Shown here: in pieces, positions 25,293-35,900 of the stretch
Position numbering within the stretch: position 1 is the stretch's first letter
Layout: every line of letters begins with the position of its first letter
Assembly (NCBI GenBank): GCA_023460035.1
Contig: JAEWRN010000005.1
Location: 55,590-119,589 of the forward strand
Source of the DNA: Bacillota bacterium
Lineage (GTDB): Bacteria > Bacillota > Clostridia > Oscillospirales > Ruminococcaceae
Length of the DNA: 64,000 nt
Direction: 5' to 3'
Program-made: the position numbers and the translations under genes
The notes under the pieces: generated by a model
Databases searched by the model: none
What the model was told of the DNA's origin: nothing
What the model saw: the letters and a program-made list of their open reading frames with translations, nothing else

Positions 25293-27272
25293 ATGCAACT
25301 ATTAGCACTTGACGCAATGCCCATTACACTGCCGTTGCCCGGCGGCGGCAACGCCGTGCTTACCGCAACAGCGGGGGCAACTACTGCGTTGACCATTCGC
25401 CTGCCCTACCGCGGTGCCTACGGCATGGGCGAAAAATTTAACCGTTTTAACCAAAAGGGCCTTGTGTGCCAAAATGTAGTAGAGGAAAAATTTTGCTACC
25501 AGGGTGAAAAGACCTACTGCCCCTCCCCGTTTTTTTGCACCGACAGCGGCTTTGGCCTGCTGGTAGACACCGGCGAAGTGACCACCTTTGATTTTACGGG
25601 CGATGCCATTACCGTGCTGCTACCAAGCGGTGCCCCGGTATTTGCCGGCACCGGCACCCCGGCTGAGCTGGTGCGCGCTTACATGCAGCACTTTGGCCCG
25701 GCACCCGTGCCGCCAAAATGGGCGTTTGGGCCGTGGATCTCGGCGAACCGGTGGAACACCCAGCGGCAGGTAGAACAACAGCTTGCCCTGCTAAAAAACC
25801 ACGGCTACCCCGCCACCGTGTTGGTGGTGGAAGCATGGAGTGACGAAGCCACCTTTTATACATGGAACGGCGCACGTTACACCCCGCGGCCAAATGGCGA
25901 AGCGCTGCGGTATGAGGATTTTGATTTCAGCGAAAGTGCCCACTGGCAAGACCCGCGCGGGATGATTGACAAACTGCACGATGCCGGGGTACACCTTGTT
26001 TTGTGGCAGATACCGGTGTATAAACAGCAAAGCGACGACGAGCCCCCCTGCCCGCAAAACGACCTTGACCGCGAAGATGCGGTAAGGCGCGGCCTGTGCG
26101 TAAAAAATGCCGACGGCACGCCGTACACCATCCCGCTGGGGCACTGGTTCCCCGGCTCGATGATCCCCGATTTTACCAACCCCGCCACCCGGCAAAGCTG
26201 GTTTGCCAAACGGCAATACCTGCTGGACATGGGGGTGGACGGTTTTAAAACCGACGGCGGTGAATTTATTTACAGCGATGATGTACAGTGTTACGACGGC
26301 AGCACCGGCCGCACGCAAAAAAACCGGTACGCGCAAAGTTATACCAGTGCTTACAGCGCGTTTTTAGGCAGCGACAAGGTGCTGTTCAGCCGCGCGGGGT
26401 ATGCCGGGCAGCACACCAGCCCCTGCCTTTGGGCGGGCGACCAGCAGTCGACAAACGACGAACTGCGCAGCGTGCTGCACGCCGGGCTTTCTGCCGCAAT
26501 GAGCGGCATTGTGTTTTGGGGCTTTGACATTGCAGGGTTTGCAGGGCCGTTGCCCACGCCGGATTTGTACCGCCGCGCCACGATGATGGCCTGCTTTGCG
26601 CCGATTATGCAATGGCATTCAGAGCCGGACGGCGGGCAGTTTAAAGAGCTGATGGCGGGTGCCGCCGGGGACAACGAGCGCAGCCCGTGGAACCTTGCCA
26701 CCGCCTTTGACGCGCCGGGCCTCACCGAAGAACTGCGGTTTTGGCACCGGCTGCGCATGAATCTGCTGCCCTATATGTACAGCACGGCACTGCACTGTGC
26801 CGCCACCAGCACCCCCATGCTGCGCCCGCTGGTATATCACTGGCCTGACGACGCCATCGCCGCCGTTTGCGACGACGAATTTTTGCTGGGGGACAGCTTG
26901 CTGGTTGCCCCGTTGCTGGCCGAAAACGCCACCGGCCGCAAGGTCTACCTGCCCGGTGGGCAGTGGTATTCGCTTTTTACCCACGAGCACACACAGGGCG
27001 GGCAAACCGTAACGGCAACGCTACCCGGCAAGCTGCCGGTGTGGGTGCGCGGGGGCTGCGGCCTTGCGCTGCACCTTGCCCCCGGCGGCGGCCTTGGCAG
27101 CGACGTGGGCAACGCGGTGCACACAAACGACCCGCTGCACTTTGTATTTGCCGGTGAAAACGGCAGCTACACATTTTACGGCGAAAACGGCACTACGCTT
27201 GAATTTGCGTGGCAAAACGGCGCGCTGTGCACCCGGCCCGACATGGCGTTTACCTGCGAATTTTTAGTCTAA
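25293..27272 (+). CDS. GH31-family alpha-glycosidase
   Basis: A 659-residue GH31 enzyme. The nucleophile motif DGFKTDGGE puts the catalytic Asp at 321, and CLWAGDQ puts the acid/base Asp at 383. GEKFNRFNQ and FGPWISANRW are the family's substrate-pocket segments. No signal peptide, so it works in the cytoplasm on imported sugar. GH31 removes alpha-linked glucose or xylose with retention, and some members act as transglycosylases. ATG with AAGGGG seven bases upstream, last gene of the LacI-controlled operon. With GH65 and the (alpha/alpha)6 protein across the divergent promoter it suggests a branched or unusual alpha-gluco-oligosaccharide. Confidence 0.9.
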   Translation: MQLLALDAMPITLPLPGGGNAVLTATAGATTALTIRLPYRGAYGMGEKFNRFNQKGLVCQNVVEEKFCYQGEKTYCPSPFFCTDSGFGLLVDTGEVTTFDFTGDAITVLLPSGAPVFAGTGTPAELVRAYMQHFGPAPVPPKWAFGPWISANRWNTQRQVEQQLALLKNHGYPATVLVVEAWSDEATFYTWNGARYTPRPNGEALRYEDFDFSESAHWQDPRGMIDKLHDAGVHLVLWQIPVYKQQSDDEPPCPQNDLDREDAVRRGLCVKNADGTPYTIPLGHWFPGSMIPDFTNPATRQSWFAKRQYLLDMGVDGFKTDGGEFIYSDDVQCYDGSTGRTQKNRYAQSYTSAYSAFLGSDKVLFSRAGYAGQHTSPCLWAGDQQSTNDELRSVLHAGLSAAMSGIVFWGFDIAGFAGPLPTPDLYRRATMMACFAPIMQWHSEPDGGQFKELMAGAAGDNERSPWNLATAFDAPGLTEELRFWHRLRMNLLPYMYSTALHCAATSTPMLRPLVYHWPDDAIAAVCDDEFLLGDSLLVAPLLAENATGRKVYLPGGQWYSLFTHEHTQGGQTVTATLPGKLPVWVRGGCGLALHLAPGGGLGSDVGNAVHTNDPLHFVFAGENGSYTFYGENGTTLEFAWQNGALCTRPDMAFTCEFLV

Positions 27273-27322
27273 GCGGCAACAACGCTACAGCACACCTTGC
27301 GCAGGCTTTTAAATGACCCATC

Positions 27323-27362
27323 ACAACAGCACCCATGGCTTTGCCGCGGGTGCTGTTGTTTG
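27323..27362 (+). terminator. Terminator of the lacI-ABC-GH31 operon
   Basis: ACAACAGCACCC (27323-27334) pairs with GGGTGCTGTTGT (27348-27359), followed by a short T-rich tail, 51 bases after the GH31 stop. Confidence 0.75.
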
Positions 27363-27538
27363 TTTACCGTGGTTGCGCCCGCCTTGCAACCTTGGGGGAT
27401 ACCTGCTTGCATGGGCAGTGCTACAAAAGTGCGCCCGTTTCGCATTCACCCCCTGCCTGCCAGCTACATTATTTCACTTGCATTCGTTATATTGGTATGT
27501 TAATATCACTATATCAAATTTTGATAGGGGGGATTTTG

Positions 27539-28090
27539 GTGGAAAACATCAATCGCATTGTCGCCGGCAATTTAAAGCGGCTGCGGGAAGAAGCGGGGTT
27601 CAGCCTTGAAAAAACGGCCGAGCGCACCGGTGTCAGTAAAACAATGCTGTGCCAAATTGAACAGGCACAAAGCAGCCCCACGCTGAACACACTATACAAA
27701 ATTGCGGCGGCGTTTCACATCACGCTGTCAGAGCTCGTCAGCAGTACGCAGCCCACGCCGACAATTATTAATAAAAACGAGCTTGCCCCGGTAGCGGATG
27801 AGGGCGGCAGCATGTGTGTTTACACACTGTTCCCCGCCGACCGGCAAAAGAAGTTTGAAATTTTTTGGGGCGAAATTGCGCCCGGCGGCCAAAGCAGCGT
27901 GCGCACACACGAAGCCGGGGTACAAGAGCATTTGACCGTTTTTGCCGGCACCTTAACACTGCGACACGGCGACACGGTTTATACGGTGCCCGCACAGCAC
28001 GCCATTCACTTTTTTGCCGATGAAGCACACCGTTATGAAAACAACGGCAGTGTGCCGGTCGTGTTTTGCAACACCATTTACAACCCTTAA
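27539..28090 (+). CDS. XRE-family regulator with C-terminal cupin
   Basis: A 183-residue regulator. An N-terminal helix-turn-helix (RIVAGNLKRLREEAGFSLEK, TGVSKTMLCQIEQAQSSPTL) is joined to a small cupin domain (TVFAGTLTLRHGDTVYTVPA, IHFFADEAHRYENNG). Such proteins sense a small ligand through the cupin and often control neighbouring transport or amino-acid/polyamine genes. GTG at 27539 has GGGGGG six bases upstream; longer in-frame openings run through the previous terminator and are unlikely. It lies 50 bases before a DMT transporter, which it probably regulates. Confidence 0.85.
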   Translation: MENINRIVAGNLKRLREEAGFSLEKTAERTGVSKTMLCQIEQAQSSPTLNTLYKIAAAFHITLSELVSSTQPTPTIINKNELAPVADEGGSMCVYTLFPADRQKKFEIFWGEIAPGGQSSVRTHEAGVQEHLTVFAGTLTLRHGDTVYTVPAQHAIHFFADEAHRYENNGSVPVVFCNTIYNP

Positions 28091-28140
28091 AACGCCAATT
28101 TTTACCTGAAAGGATGGCGGCCGCGCCGCCCACCACCCGC

Positions 28141-29067
28141 ATGAAAAATAAAACTTCTGTGTTCGCACTGACCACAATCGTCTTATGGGCTTCCACCTTT
28201 GTTTTTACCAAAATCGCACTGGTGTGTTTTACAACCTCCTCCGTTGGGGTGTTGCGCTATGTCATTGCGTCGCTCTGCTTTATCGCCATTGCCCCCAAAT
28301 ACAAAATCGGGCTGCCACGCAAAAAAGATATCCCGCTGTTTTTGCTTTCGGGCGGGCTGGGCTTTGCACTGTATATGGCAGCGTTTAACCGGGCGTCGAT
28401 GACGTTGAGTGCCGCGACCGGCAGCGTGCTGATTGCCACTGGGCCCATCCTGACCGCTCTGGCGGCGAGCATTCTGCTAAAAGAAACCCTGTCGCCGGGC
28501 GGGTGGGGTGCCATTGCCGTGTCGTTTGTCGGCATTTTGGTGTTGACGCTGTGGGACGGCGTATTTTCGCTGAACAGCGGGGTGTTTTGGATGCTGATTG
28601 CCGCTGTTTCCGTTAGCGGGTACAACCTAATGCAGCGCTTTTTTAAAGGCCGCTACACTGCCTTGCAAGCAACCGCCTACAGCATTTGGGGCGGCACCCT
28701 GCTAATGCTGCCCCAGCTGCCCAAAGCCGTTACCCAGCTTTGGGCAGCCCCCGCTTACGAGTGGGGCATGATGCTGTATCTCGGCATTTTCCCCAGTGCG
28801 ATAGGGTACCTTTTGTGGTCGGCCGCGCTGTCGCAGGCCGAAAAGACCAGCGACGTGACGAACTTTATGTTTATCACCCCGTTTCTTGCAACCGTACTGG
28901 GCTTTGCATTGCTGGGCGAAGCGCCCACCCCCGCCACCTTTGCGGGTGGGGCGTTAATTTTGGCCGGGCTGTGGCTGTTTCAAAAAGCGGGCGCTGCAAA
29001 GACGATAAAAAAGGAGGCAATTGCAGATGAAGCTGGCACTGGCACAGATGAAACTGGCACCGACTGA
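28141..29067 (+). CDS. DMT-superfamily (EamA) transporter
   Basis: A 308-residue membrane protein with about ten helices arranged as two EamA repeats (TTIVLWASTFVFTKIALV at the N-terminus; SATGSVLIATGPILTALAA; then a second set ending FAGGALILAGLWLF). Probably an exporter of amino acids or other metabolites. The start is uncertain: ATG at 28141 lacks a clear ribosome binding site, while ATG at 28114 has AAAGG directly adjacent and would add nine residues. A GC-rich hairpin covers 28116-28130. The Gly/Thr/Asp tail overlaps the next gene by 41 bases. Confidence 0.85.
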   Translation: MKNKTSVFALTTIVLWASTFVFTKIALVCFTTSSVGVLRYVIASLCFIAIAPKYKIGLPRKKDIPLFLLSGGLGFALYMAAFNRASMTLSAATGSVLIATGPILTALAASILLKETLSPGGWGAIAVSFVGILVLTLWDGVFSLNSGVFWMLIAAVSVSGYNLMQRFFKGRYTALQATAYSIWGGTLLMLPQLPKAVTQLWAAPAYEWGMMLYLGIFPSAIGYLLWSAALSQAEKTSDVTNFMFITPFLATVLGFALLGEAPTPATFAGGALILAGLWLFQKAGAAKTIKKEAIADEAGTGTDETGTD

Positions 29068-29824
29068 AGAAGAAAATTTACAGCACGCACTCGACATGAT
29101 GCAGCAAGCGGCACAGCAGGGCGCAGAACTGATTCTGTTCCCCGAATTGCAGCTGACCCCGTTTTTCCCACAGTACGCGGGGCGCGATATGCACGGCGCT
29201 GCACACACCTTGGGCGACGACACCTTGCAGGCACTGACGGCTGCCTGCCGCCGGCTGCACCTTTGGGCCGTGCCTAATGTCTATTTGCAGCAGGGCGCGG
29301 GGTATTACGACGCCTCGCTGATGCTTGACGCGGGCGGCGTGCCCCGCGGTATTTCTAAAATGGTGCATATTACGCAGGCACCGCTGTTTTACGAGCAGGA
29401 CTATTACACCCCGGCAGAGGACGGGTTTCACGTCTACGACACCCCGTGGGGCAAGGTGGGTATTGTGATCTGCTTTGACCGCCACCTGCCGGAGAGTATT
29501 CGCACCTGTGCCGCGCTGGGGGCCGATTTAATCCTCATCCCCACCGCCAACACCGAAGGTGAGCCGATGGAGCTGTTTGAGTGGGAGCTGCGGGTACAGG
29601 CGATGCAAAGCAGTGTGTGGGTGGCGATGTGCAACCGCACCGGGCGGGAGGACGCCATGTTTTTTAATGGGCAGTCGCTGGTAATCGGCCCGCATGGCAA
29701 TGTTGCCACACAAACGGGCAGCGATGAAACCCTGCTGCTGTGCGACGTTGACCTTGCGGCAGCTGCGGCACTGCGCGGCCAAAACCCCTATTTTACATTG
29801 CGGCGGCCCGGCTGTTACCGTTAA
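29027..29824 (+). CDS. Carbon-nitrogen hydrolase (nitrilase superfamily amidase)
   Basis: A 265-residue enzyme with the full nitrilase triad: Glu40 (LFPELQL), Lys111 (GISKMVHI) and Cys149 (GIVICFDRHLPE). The last segment resembles N-carbamoylputrescine amidase and aliphatic amidase branches. It hydrolyses a C-N bond of a small amide; the substrate is unclear. ATG at 29027 follows AAGGAGG by nine bases. It overlaps the DMT transporter gene, so the pair is coupled; the XRE-cupin regulator upstream completes a three-gene unit that might process and export an amine or amino-acid derivative. Confidence 0.87.
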   Translation: MKLALAQMKLAPTEEENLQHALDMMQQAAQQGAELILFPELQLTPFFPQYAGRDMHGAAHTLGDDTLQALTAACRRLHLWAVPNVYLQQGAGYYDASLMLDAGGVPRGISKMVHITQAPLFYEQDYYTPAEDGFHVYDTPWGKVGIVICFDRHLPESIRTCAALGADLILIPTANTEGEPMELFEWELRVQAMQSSVWVAMCNRTGREDAMFFNGQSLVIGPHGNVATQTGSDETLLLCDVDLAAAAALRGQNPYFTLRRPGCYR

Positions 29825-29840
29825 ATTAAAAAAACCGACA

Positions 29841-29872
29841 AAAAATGCAGGCCCCGCGGGGCCTGCATTTTT
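29841..29872. terminator. Bidirectional terminator between convergent genes
   Basis: A palindromic stem, AAAAATGCAGGCCCC (29841-29855) against GGGGCCTGCATTTTT (29858-29872), with A and T runs on both sides. It serves the amidase gene and the converging giant surface-protein gene. Confidence 0.9.
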
Positions 29873-29900
29873 ATTGTTTCGCTACTTACAATAAGCCAAA

Positions 29901-32900
29901 TCAGCGCGGCAGAGTGTGCGACCAGCGCTCGTCCTGCTGGGGCGGCACCAAAATGTGTGCGCGCTCCACATTGTCCAGCCAAATGGAAACATAGCGCTTG
30001 CGCATGCGCTTACTAAAGCCCTTGGTCATGCTGACGGTGACCAGCCGCACCGTGACCCCCGCAAAGCGCCGGGTCGCGTCGATTTTCAGCGTTTTACCCT
30101 CTGCCGGGCGCCACGCAAAACGGCGTTTTACCATGCGCTTCTGCTTGCCGTTTCGGTCGGTGCCCTCATATTCCAGCTTCACCGGGCGCCGCAGTGCAAG
30201 CAACAGCAGTAAGAACAACAGCACCGCGCCCAGCACCAGGGCCGCATACACAATGCCACTGTCCTGGTTCAGCTGCGCCTGCACCGGTGCCGGTGTCTCC
30301 GCCGGGCGGGTGGGGGCTGCCTGCGGCACCGCGTCATCCGGCAGGGTCACGGTGATGACCTGCCTTGTCACGTTGCCCGCCGCGTCTGAAACCTCGAGGA
30401 TATACTCCCCGCTTTGGGTCGCGGTAAAGTTAAAGTCTGCAATCGTGCTTTCGACCACCGTGCCGTCCGGCAGGGTCAGCTTCACCGTACCGGTGGCATC
30501 CTGCGGGGCATCCAGCAAAATTTTGCCGCCCTTTGCCGTCAGATCGCTGACCTTGTAACTGACCTTGGGCGGTGTGCTGTCGATAGAAAACGGCCCAAAC
30601 ACCGCAGTAGAGGTATTGCCGGCCCCATCCGTCGCCGTGACATGCACATAATAAGTACCGTCTGAAACAAGGCTGAACACCGTACTACCCATTGCCCCGC
30701 CGGCTGCGCCGCTGAGCGAGATGGTTTTCGATGAAATACCCGAAGCCGCGTCTGTCACTTCAATGTTCAGCGAGATGGGCTTTGTGGAAACACGCCCGGC
30801 CGCCGCACTGCTGGACAGCTGAATGACGGGCGGCACCCGGTCGATATTGCTGACCGTCACCGTTTTTTCGGTGCGATTGCCGGCGACATCCACCAGCGTA
30901 AAGGTATAGCTGCCGTTGTCTTGTGCAGACCACACGATGGTATCCTGTGGGGTAGCGCGGGTGCCGTCCGGCAGCAGCATATAATCGTTGCCGCGGCCAC
31001 CGGGGTCCGCCGCAAGCTGCAGGGTAATGGGTACATTTTGGTTGGTGGGGGCCGTGGGGGCCGATGTTTCAAACACCGGCGCTTCAAGGTCTACAAACAG
31101 CTCCACACTGCCGGCAAAGGTATTGCCAAGCTGGTCGACCGCGCGGTAATACACCATGGTGCGGGTGGCAAAGCTGACCTTTTGCCCGCTGGCCAGTGTC
31201 ACCCACTTGTTGCCGCCGGTGCTGTAGGCGTAGGTGAACGGCAAAAGGTCCTGCCCACCGGAAAGTGAAAACTGCGCGGTTGCGCCCGCCCAGCTGCCGT
31301 TGCCCTGTGTCGCGGTGACCACTACGGCAGCGGGGGCCGTGTTGTCGATGATAAACCGCTCGCCGGTGGCCGGCACCTGCACTACCCCGTCTGTTGCGGT
31401 AACACGGTAGCAAACCATGTTGCTTGTCAACTTCGTATCTGCCAGCAGGTGGTCATAGGCGGTGTCCGCCAGCCCGTCTGCAAGTGTGTGCCATGTATTG
31501 CCGTCATAGAATTCCAGCCGGTAGGTCACACTGTCGCCGTCCACATCTGTGGCGGTGGCCCAGGTGACGTGTACCGTCTGCCCGTCTTTATAGGCATCGC
31601 TGGGGGTGGGGGTCAGCAGTGTGGGGGCAAGCGGCGCATCGTTGACCGGGGTCACCGTCAGTGCCACCTGCGCAGTGTCCGTTTCGCCCGCCGCATCCCG
31701 CATTGTGTAGGCCAGTGTCTCTGCCCCGTGCCAGTTGGCCGCCGGGGTATACAGCACCGTTTTGCCATCTGCCGCAATTTGTGTGGTGCCGTGCAGCGCA
31801 CCGGTTACCTGCGTGATGGTCAGCGTATCACCTTCCTGCGCAAGGTCTACGTCGGTGTCGTTGGCCAGCAGGTCCAGCGTTGTGGGCGTATCCTCCGGTG
31901 TTGTGGCAGTGTCATCTTGTGCCACAGGCGCATCGTTGACCGGTGTCACTGTCACTGTTACCGCCGCACTGGACGTTGCACCCGCTACATCCCGCACGGT
32001 GTAATTAAACCCAAAGGTACCATTGTTATTGGCAGCCGGGGTATAGGTGACGGTTTTGTTATCTGCTGAAATTACGGCGTTGCCGCCGGTCACATCGCTC
32101 ACCGCGGTAATCGTCAGCACTTCGGCATCTGTCAACGTGTCGGCATCAATGTCGTTGGCCAGCACGTTAATGACGACCGGCGTATCCTCTTGTGTCGTCG
32201 CAGTGTCCCGCACCGCTGCCGGGGCGTCGTTGACACTGACAACGGTGATAGAAACCGTGGCCGTCGCCTGTGCGCCGCTGGCATCTTTTATGGTGTATTG
32301 GAAGCTCTCATCCCCATGCCAGTTTGCCGCCGGGTGGAATACCACCTTATTGCCTGTAATTTCGGCAGTGCCGTTGTCAACACCCGCCAGCGAAACGATT
32401 TGTAAATTTTGGTCCAGCACAGCACCCGGGTAAGTATTCAGTGCCGCGCTTGCATCCACATCGGTATCATTGGCAAGCACGTCGACCGTGATGTTGCTAT
32501 CCTCCGCCGTAAGCACACTGTCTGCCACGGCGGTGGGGGCATCGTTCACCGGGGTCACCGCAAGCGTAATGGTGGCAGTCGCCTGCGCACCCAGACCGTC
32601 GGTGATGGTATAAGCAAAGCTTTCAACACCGTTCCAGTTGGCGGTGGGGGTAAATTTAATTTTTGTCGTGCCGCCGTCACTCACAAGCTGTACCGTGCCG
32701 TGCTCCACACCACTAAAGCCCGCAGGGGCAATGGAAAGTGCTTTACTGGCGGCGGGCAGCAACGGGTCTTGGTTGAGCACCGGGTCGGCATCCACATCGC
32801 TTGCCAGCGCCAGCACGTCAAACAGTACCGGCGTATCTTCTGCCGTGGTCGTGCTCCCATCCCCTGCATGGGGGGTGTCGTTTGCCGCAAGCACGGTAAA

Positions 32901-35900
32901 CGACACGGTTTTGCTGGCAGTGCCGCCATTTCCGTCGCTCACCTGTACCACAAAGCTGTCCGGCCCATTGTAATTGGCCGCAGGGGCATAGGTATAGCTG
33001 CCATTACCGGTATTCAGCGTCAGGTCACCGTGCGCGGGCAATGTAGTGGCTGCATAGTGCAGCGTATCACCGTCGACATCGCTGCCCACAAGGCTGCCGG
33101 TCGCGGTTACATCTTCGGTGACGCTAGGTGCAGGTGCCACCAGCGTGGGGGCATCGTTCACCGGGTGTACCGTCACCGTGACATGTGCCGTTGTCTGGGC
33201 GGTACCATCGGTGACAGTATACGAAAAACCGGCGGTGCCGTTAAAGTTTAGCGCCGGGGCAAACTTGATTTGGCTGCCTTGCACCGCCGCACTGCCGCCG
33301 GTAGCCCCGGTAATACCGCCGGCTACAAGGCTCAGCGTATCATTTTCAATATCACTGTCATTCGCCAGCACACTAATCAGCACCGGCGTATCCTCGTCGG
33401 TCTCGGCCGTGTCATCCTGTGCTGTTGGCGCATCGTTGACTGGCGTTACCGTCACCGCAACTGTTTTAGTTACAACCCCGCCATTGCCGTCGCTGACCTG
33501 CACCACAAAGCTGTCCGCACCATAATAGTTTGCCAACGGGCTATAGGTATAGCTGCCGGTTGTCGCATTGATTGACACCGTACCGTGCACTGCAAAGGTG
33601 GTAATACTGTATGTCGGGGTACCGCCGTCCACGTCTGTACTGGTTGCCTTTGCGGTTTTAGGGGTATCCTCTGCCGTAGTAATGGCTTGTACCGTCAGCA
33701 CCGGCGCATCGTTGACCGGGGTCACGACGGCGCGGTAGACCTTTTGTGTCGTGTTGACCCCGTCACTCAGCGAAACCGTAATGTTGACAACGCCGTTCCA
33801 GTTGGCGGGCGGCTTTGGCAGTACAATGGTTTTGACCTCTGTTCCCTGCAGCGTGATGGCCGTTGCGGGGAACACACTGGCGTTCGAGCTTTCCAGCGTG
33901 ACGATCAGGTTTTGGGGTGCCGTCTCTACGTCCCCAACCGTGAAGGAGAAGGTGCGGTTTGCAGCGGCCGCTTCGTCCTCGTTCATCACCCAGTCATCAG
34001 TGGCATCATCCGCATCGGTTATGGTGGGCGCATCATTCACCGGGCGCACCGTCACCGTTACCTTGGCGCGGCTGGTCGAGTTTTCTGCCTGCTGGTCAGA
34101 AACGGTGTAATAAAACACGGCTGTGCCGTTCCAGTTGTCATACGGAGCAAACACCACTTTGCCGCTGCGGATATCCACCGTACCGTGCTGCACGGTGCCG
34201 CTGCCGTCGGCCAGCGCCGAAAAGCCACCTGCCACCAGCACAAGGTCGTTATTTTCCACATCGGTGTCATTGGCCAGCACATCAATTTCTGCCTCGCCGT
34301 CCTCATCAATCGTGCTGCTGTCCGGCTTTGCATTTGGCGCATCGTTGACCGGGGTGATTTGCAGCGACACCGGCACATTGGCAACATGGCCGTCGTTGCT
34401 GTCCGACACCGTGTAGGTAAAGCTGTCGGTGCCGTAATAGTTTGCCGCCGGGCTGTACAGCAGCTTGCCGCCGCTGTAAGCCACCGTGCCGTGTGCCGGG
34501 ACACTGATTTCAATAATTTGCAGCGCGCGGCCCGCCGCGTCGTCTTCAATATCGTGGTCGTTGGCCAGCACGTCCAGCAAAACGGGGGTATCCTCCAGTG
34601 TGGTACCGCTGTCCGGCTGGGCATCCGGCAGGTCATTCACCGATGCAACGCTGATCTCTACCACTGCGGTAATGGCCTTTGTGGCATCTGCAAGGCCCTC
34701 GGCGTCCTTTACGGTCACCGTCACCGTATCGGTGCCAAACGCGTTGTCGGCAGAATCCGCCTCAAGGTGCCAGTCACTGCCGCTGCCCACCAGCTTCAAA
34801 CCGGGGAACAGTGTTTCATTGGTGTGGGTCATGGTCACTTGCAGCGCTTCGCCGTCCACATCGCTGACTGTAAAGGGCAGTGTAAAGGCCGCGGCATCTT
34901 CTTGCGTGGCATAAGTGGTGGGCAACCCTGTAACGACCGGCAGGTCGTTCACGCTTTGCACCGTAATTTGAATGGTCGCCTGTGCCGCCGCGCCGTCTGG
35001 GTCGGTCAGCTGGTAAGTAATGCTGTCCGGCCCATTGTAGTTTGACGCGGGGGTATACAGGATCGTCGCCCCCGACACACTGGCCGTGCCATGCTGCGGC
35101 GCACCGCCCTCTGCAATGCTGAGAGTCAGTGTGTCGCCGTCCGGGTCCGCGTGGTCCAGTTCAATGCCAAACTCGTTGTCTTTTGTATCCTCAAACACCA
35201 CCTGCGTGCTGCCAGCTGCCACCGGGGCATCATTCACCGGGGTAAAGGTGACGGTAAAGCTTTTGCTGGTGCTGATCATCCCGTCGCTTGCCGCCAGCGT
35301 CACCGTGGCACTGCCGTTTGCGTTTTCGACCGGGTTCAGATTTATTGTCACTTCATCCCCTGTGCGCTGCAGAGAAACGCCGGCATCCAGCAATACCGGG
35401 TGGTCGGCGTCGCTGTTTTGCAGGTAAACCTGAAACGAAATATCACTGCTGTCCACATCGGCAAGGTCTACGATATAAGGGCCCACCACCGTGTCCTCCG
35501 ACAAAGTAGTATCCGCAAGAGGCTGTGAGCCCGCTGCCGCCGTAATGGTGGGGGCATCGTTCACCGGGTACAGCGTGACATATACTTTACCAGTGGTCGT
35601 AAGGTTGTTAACGGTGTCTACCACCTCATAGGTCAGATATTCGGTCGTTGTGGTGTAGGCATCCGGCTTTGGTGTAATGGTCAGGGTCGCCGTTTGCGCG
35701 TCGACATCCGTAACCAAAGAGGCCGTTGCCGCAGACAGGTGACTGGTATCAAGTGTGATTTCACTGAAGTTGCCGCTTTTGTGAATATACGACGGTATTA
35801 AATCAAAGCTGTACGGCGCAGAATCCTCATCGCGCTCTACCCATGCGTTTTCAGGCCAAAGCGAAGCAGACCCACTCACCCCAAGGTGTACGGTGGCCCA

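Noticed and set aside
29901..30300. Sortase-anchored surface protein
   Set aside because: No LPXTG-like motif precedes the C-terminal helix, and the tail after the helix is about 95 residues, far longer than a sorting signal tail.
33585..35045. A 486-codon open frame on the plus strand inside the giant surface protein gene
   Set aside because: It is antisense to the repeat array. Its translation is rich in His, Arg, Cys and Gly with periodic phrases that mirror the repeats, and it has no ribosome binding site. Other plus-strand frames in 29.9-40.2 kb are the same kind of shadow.
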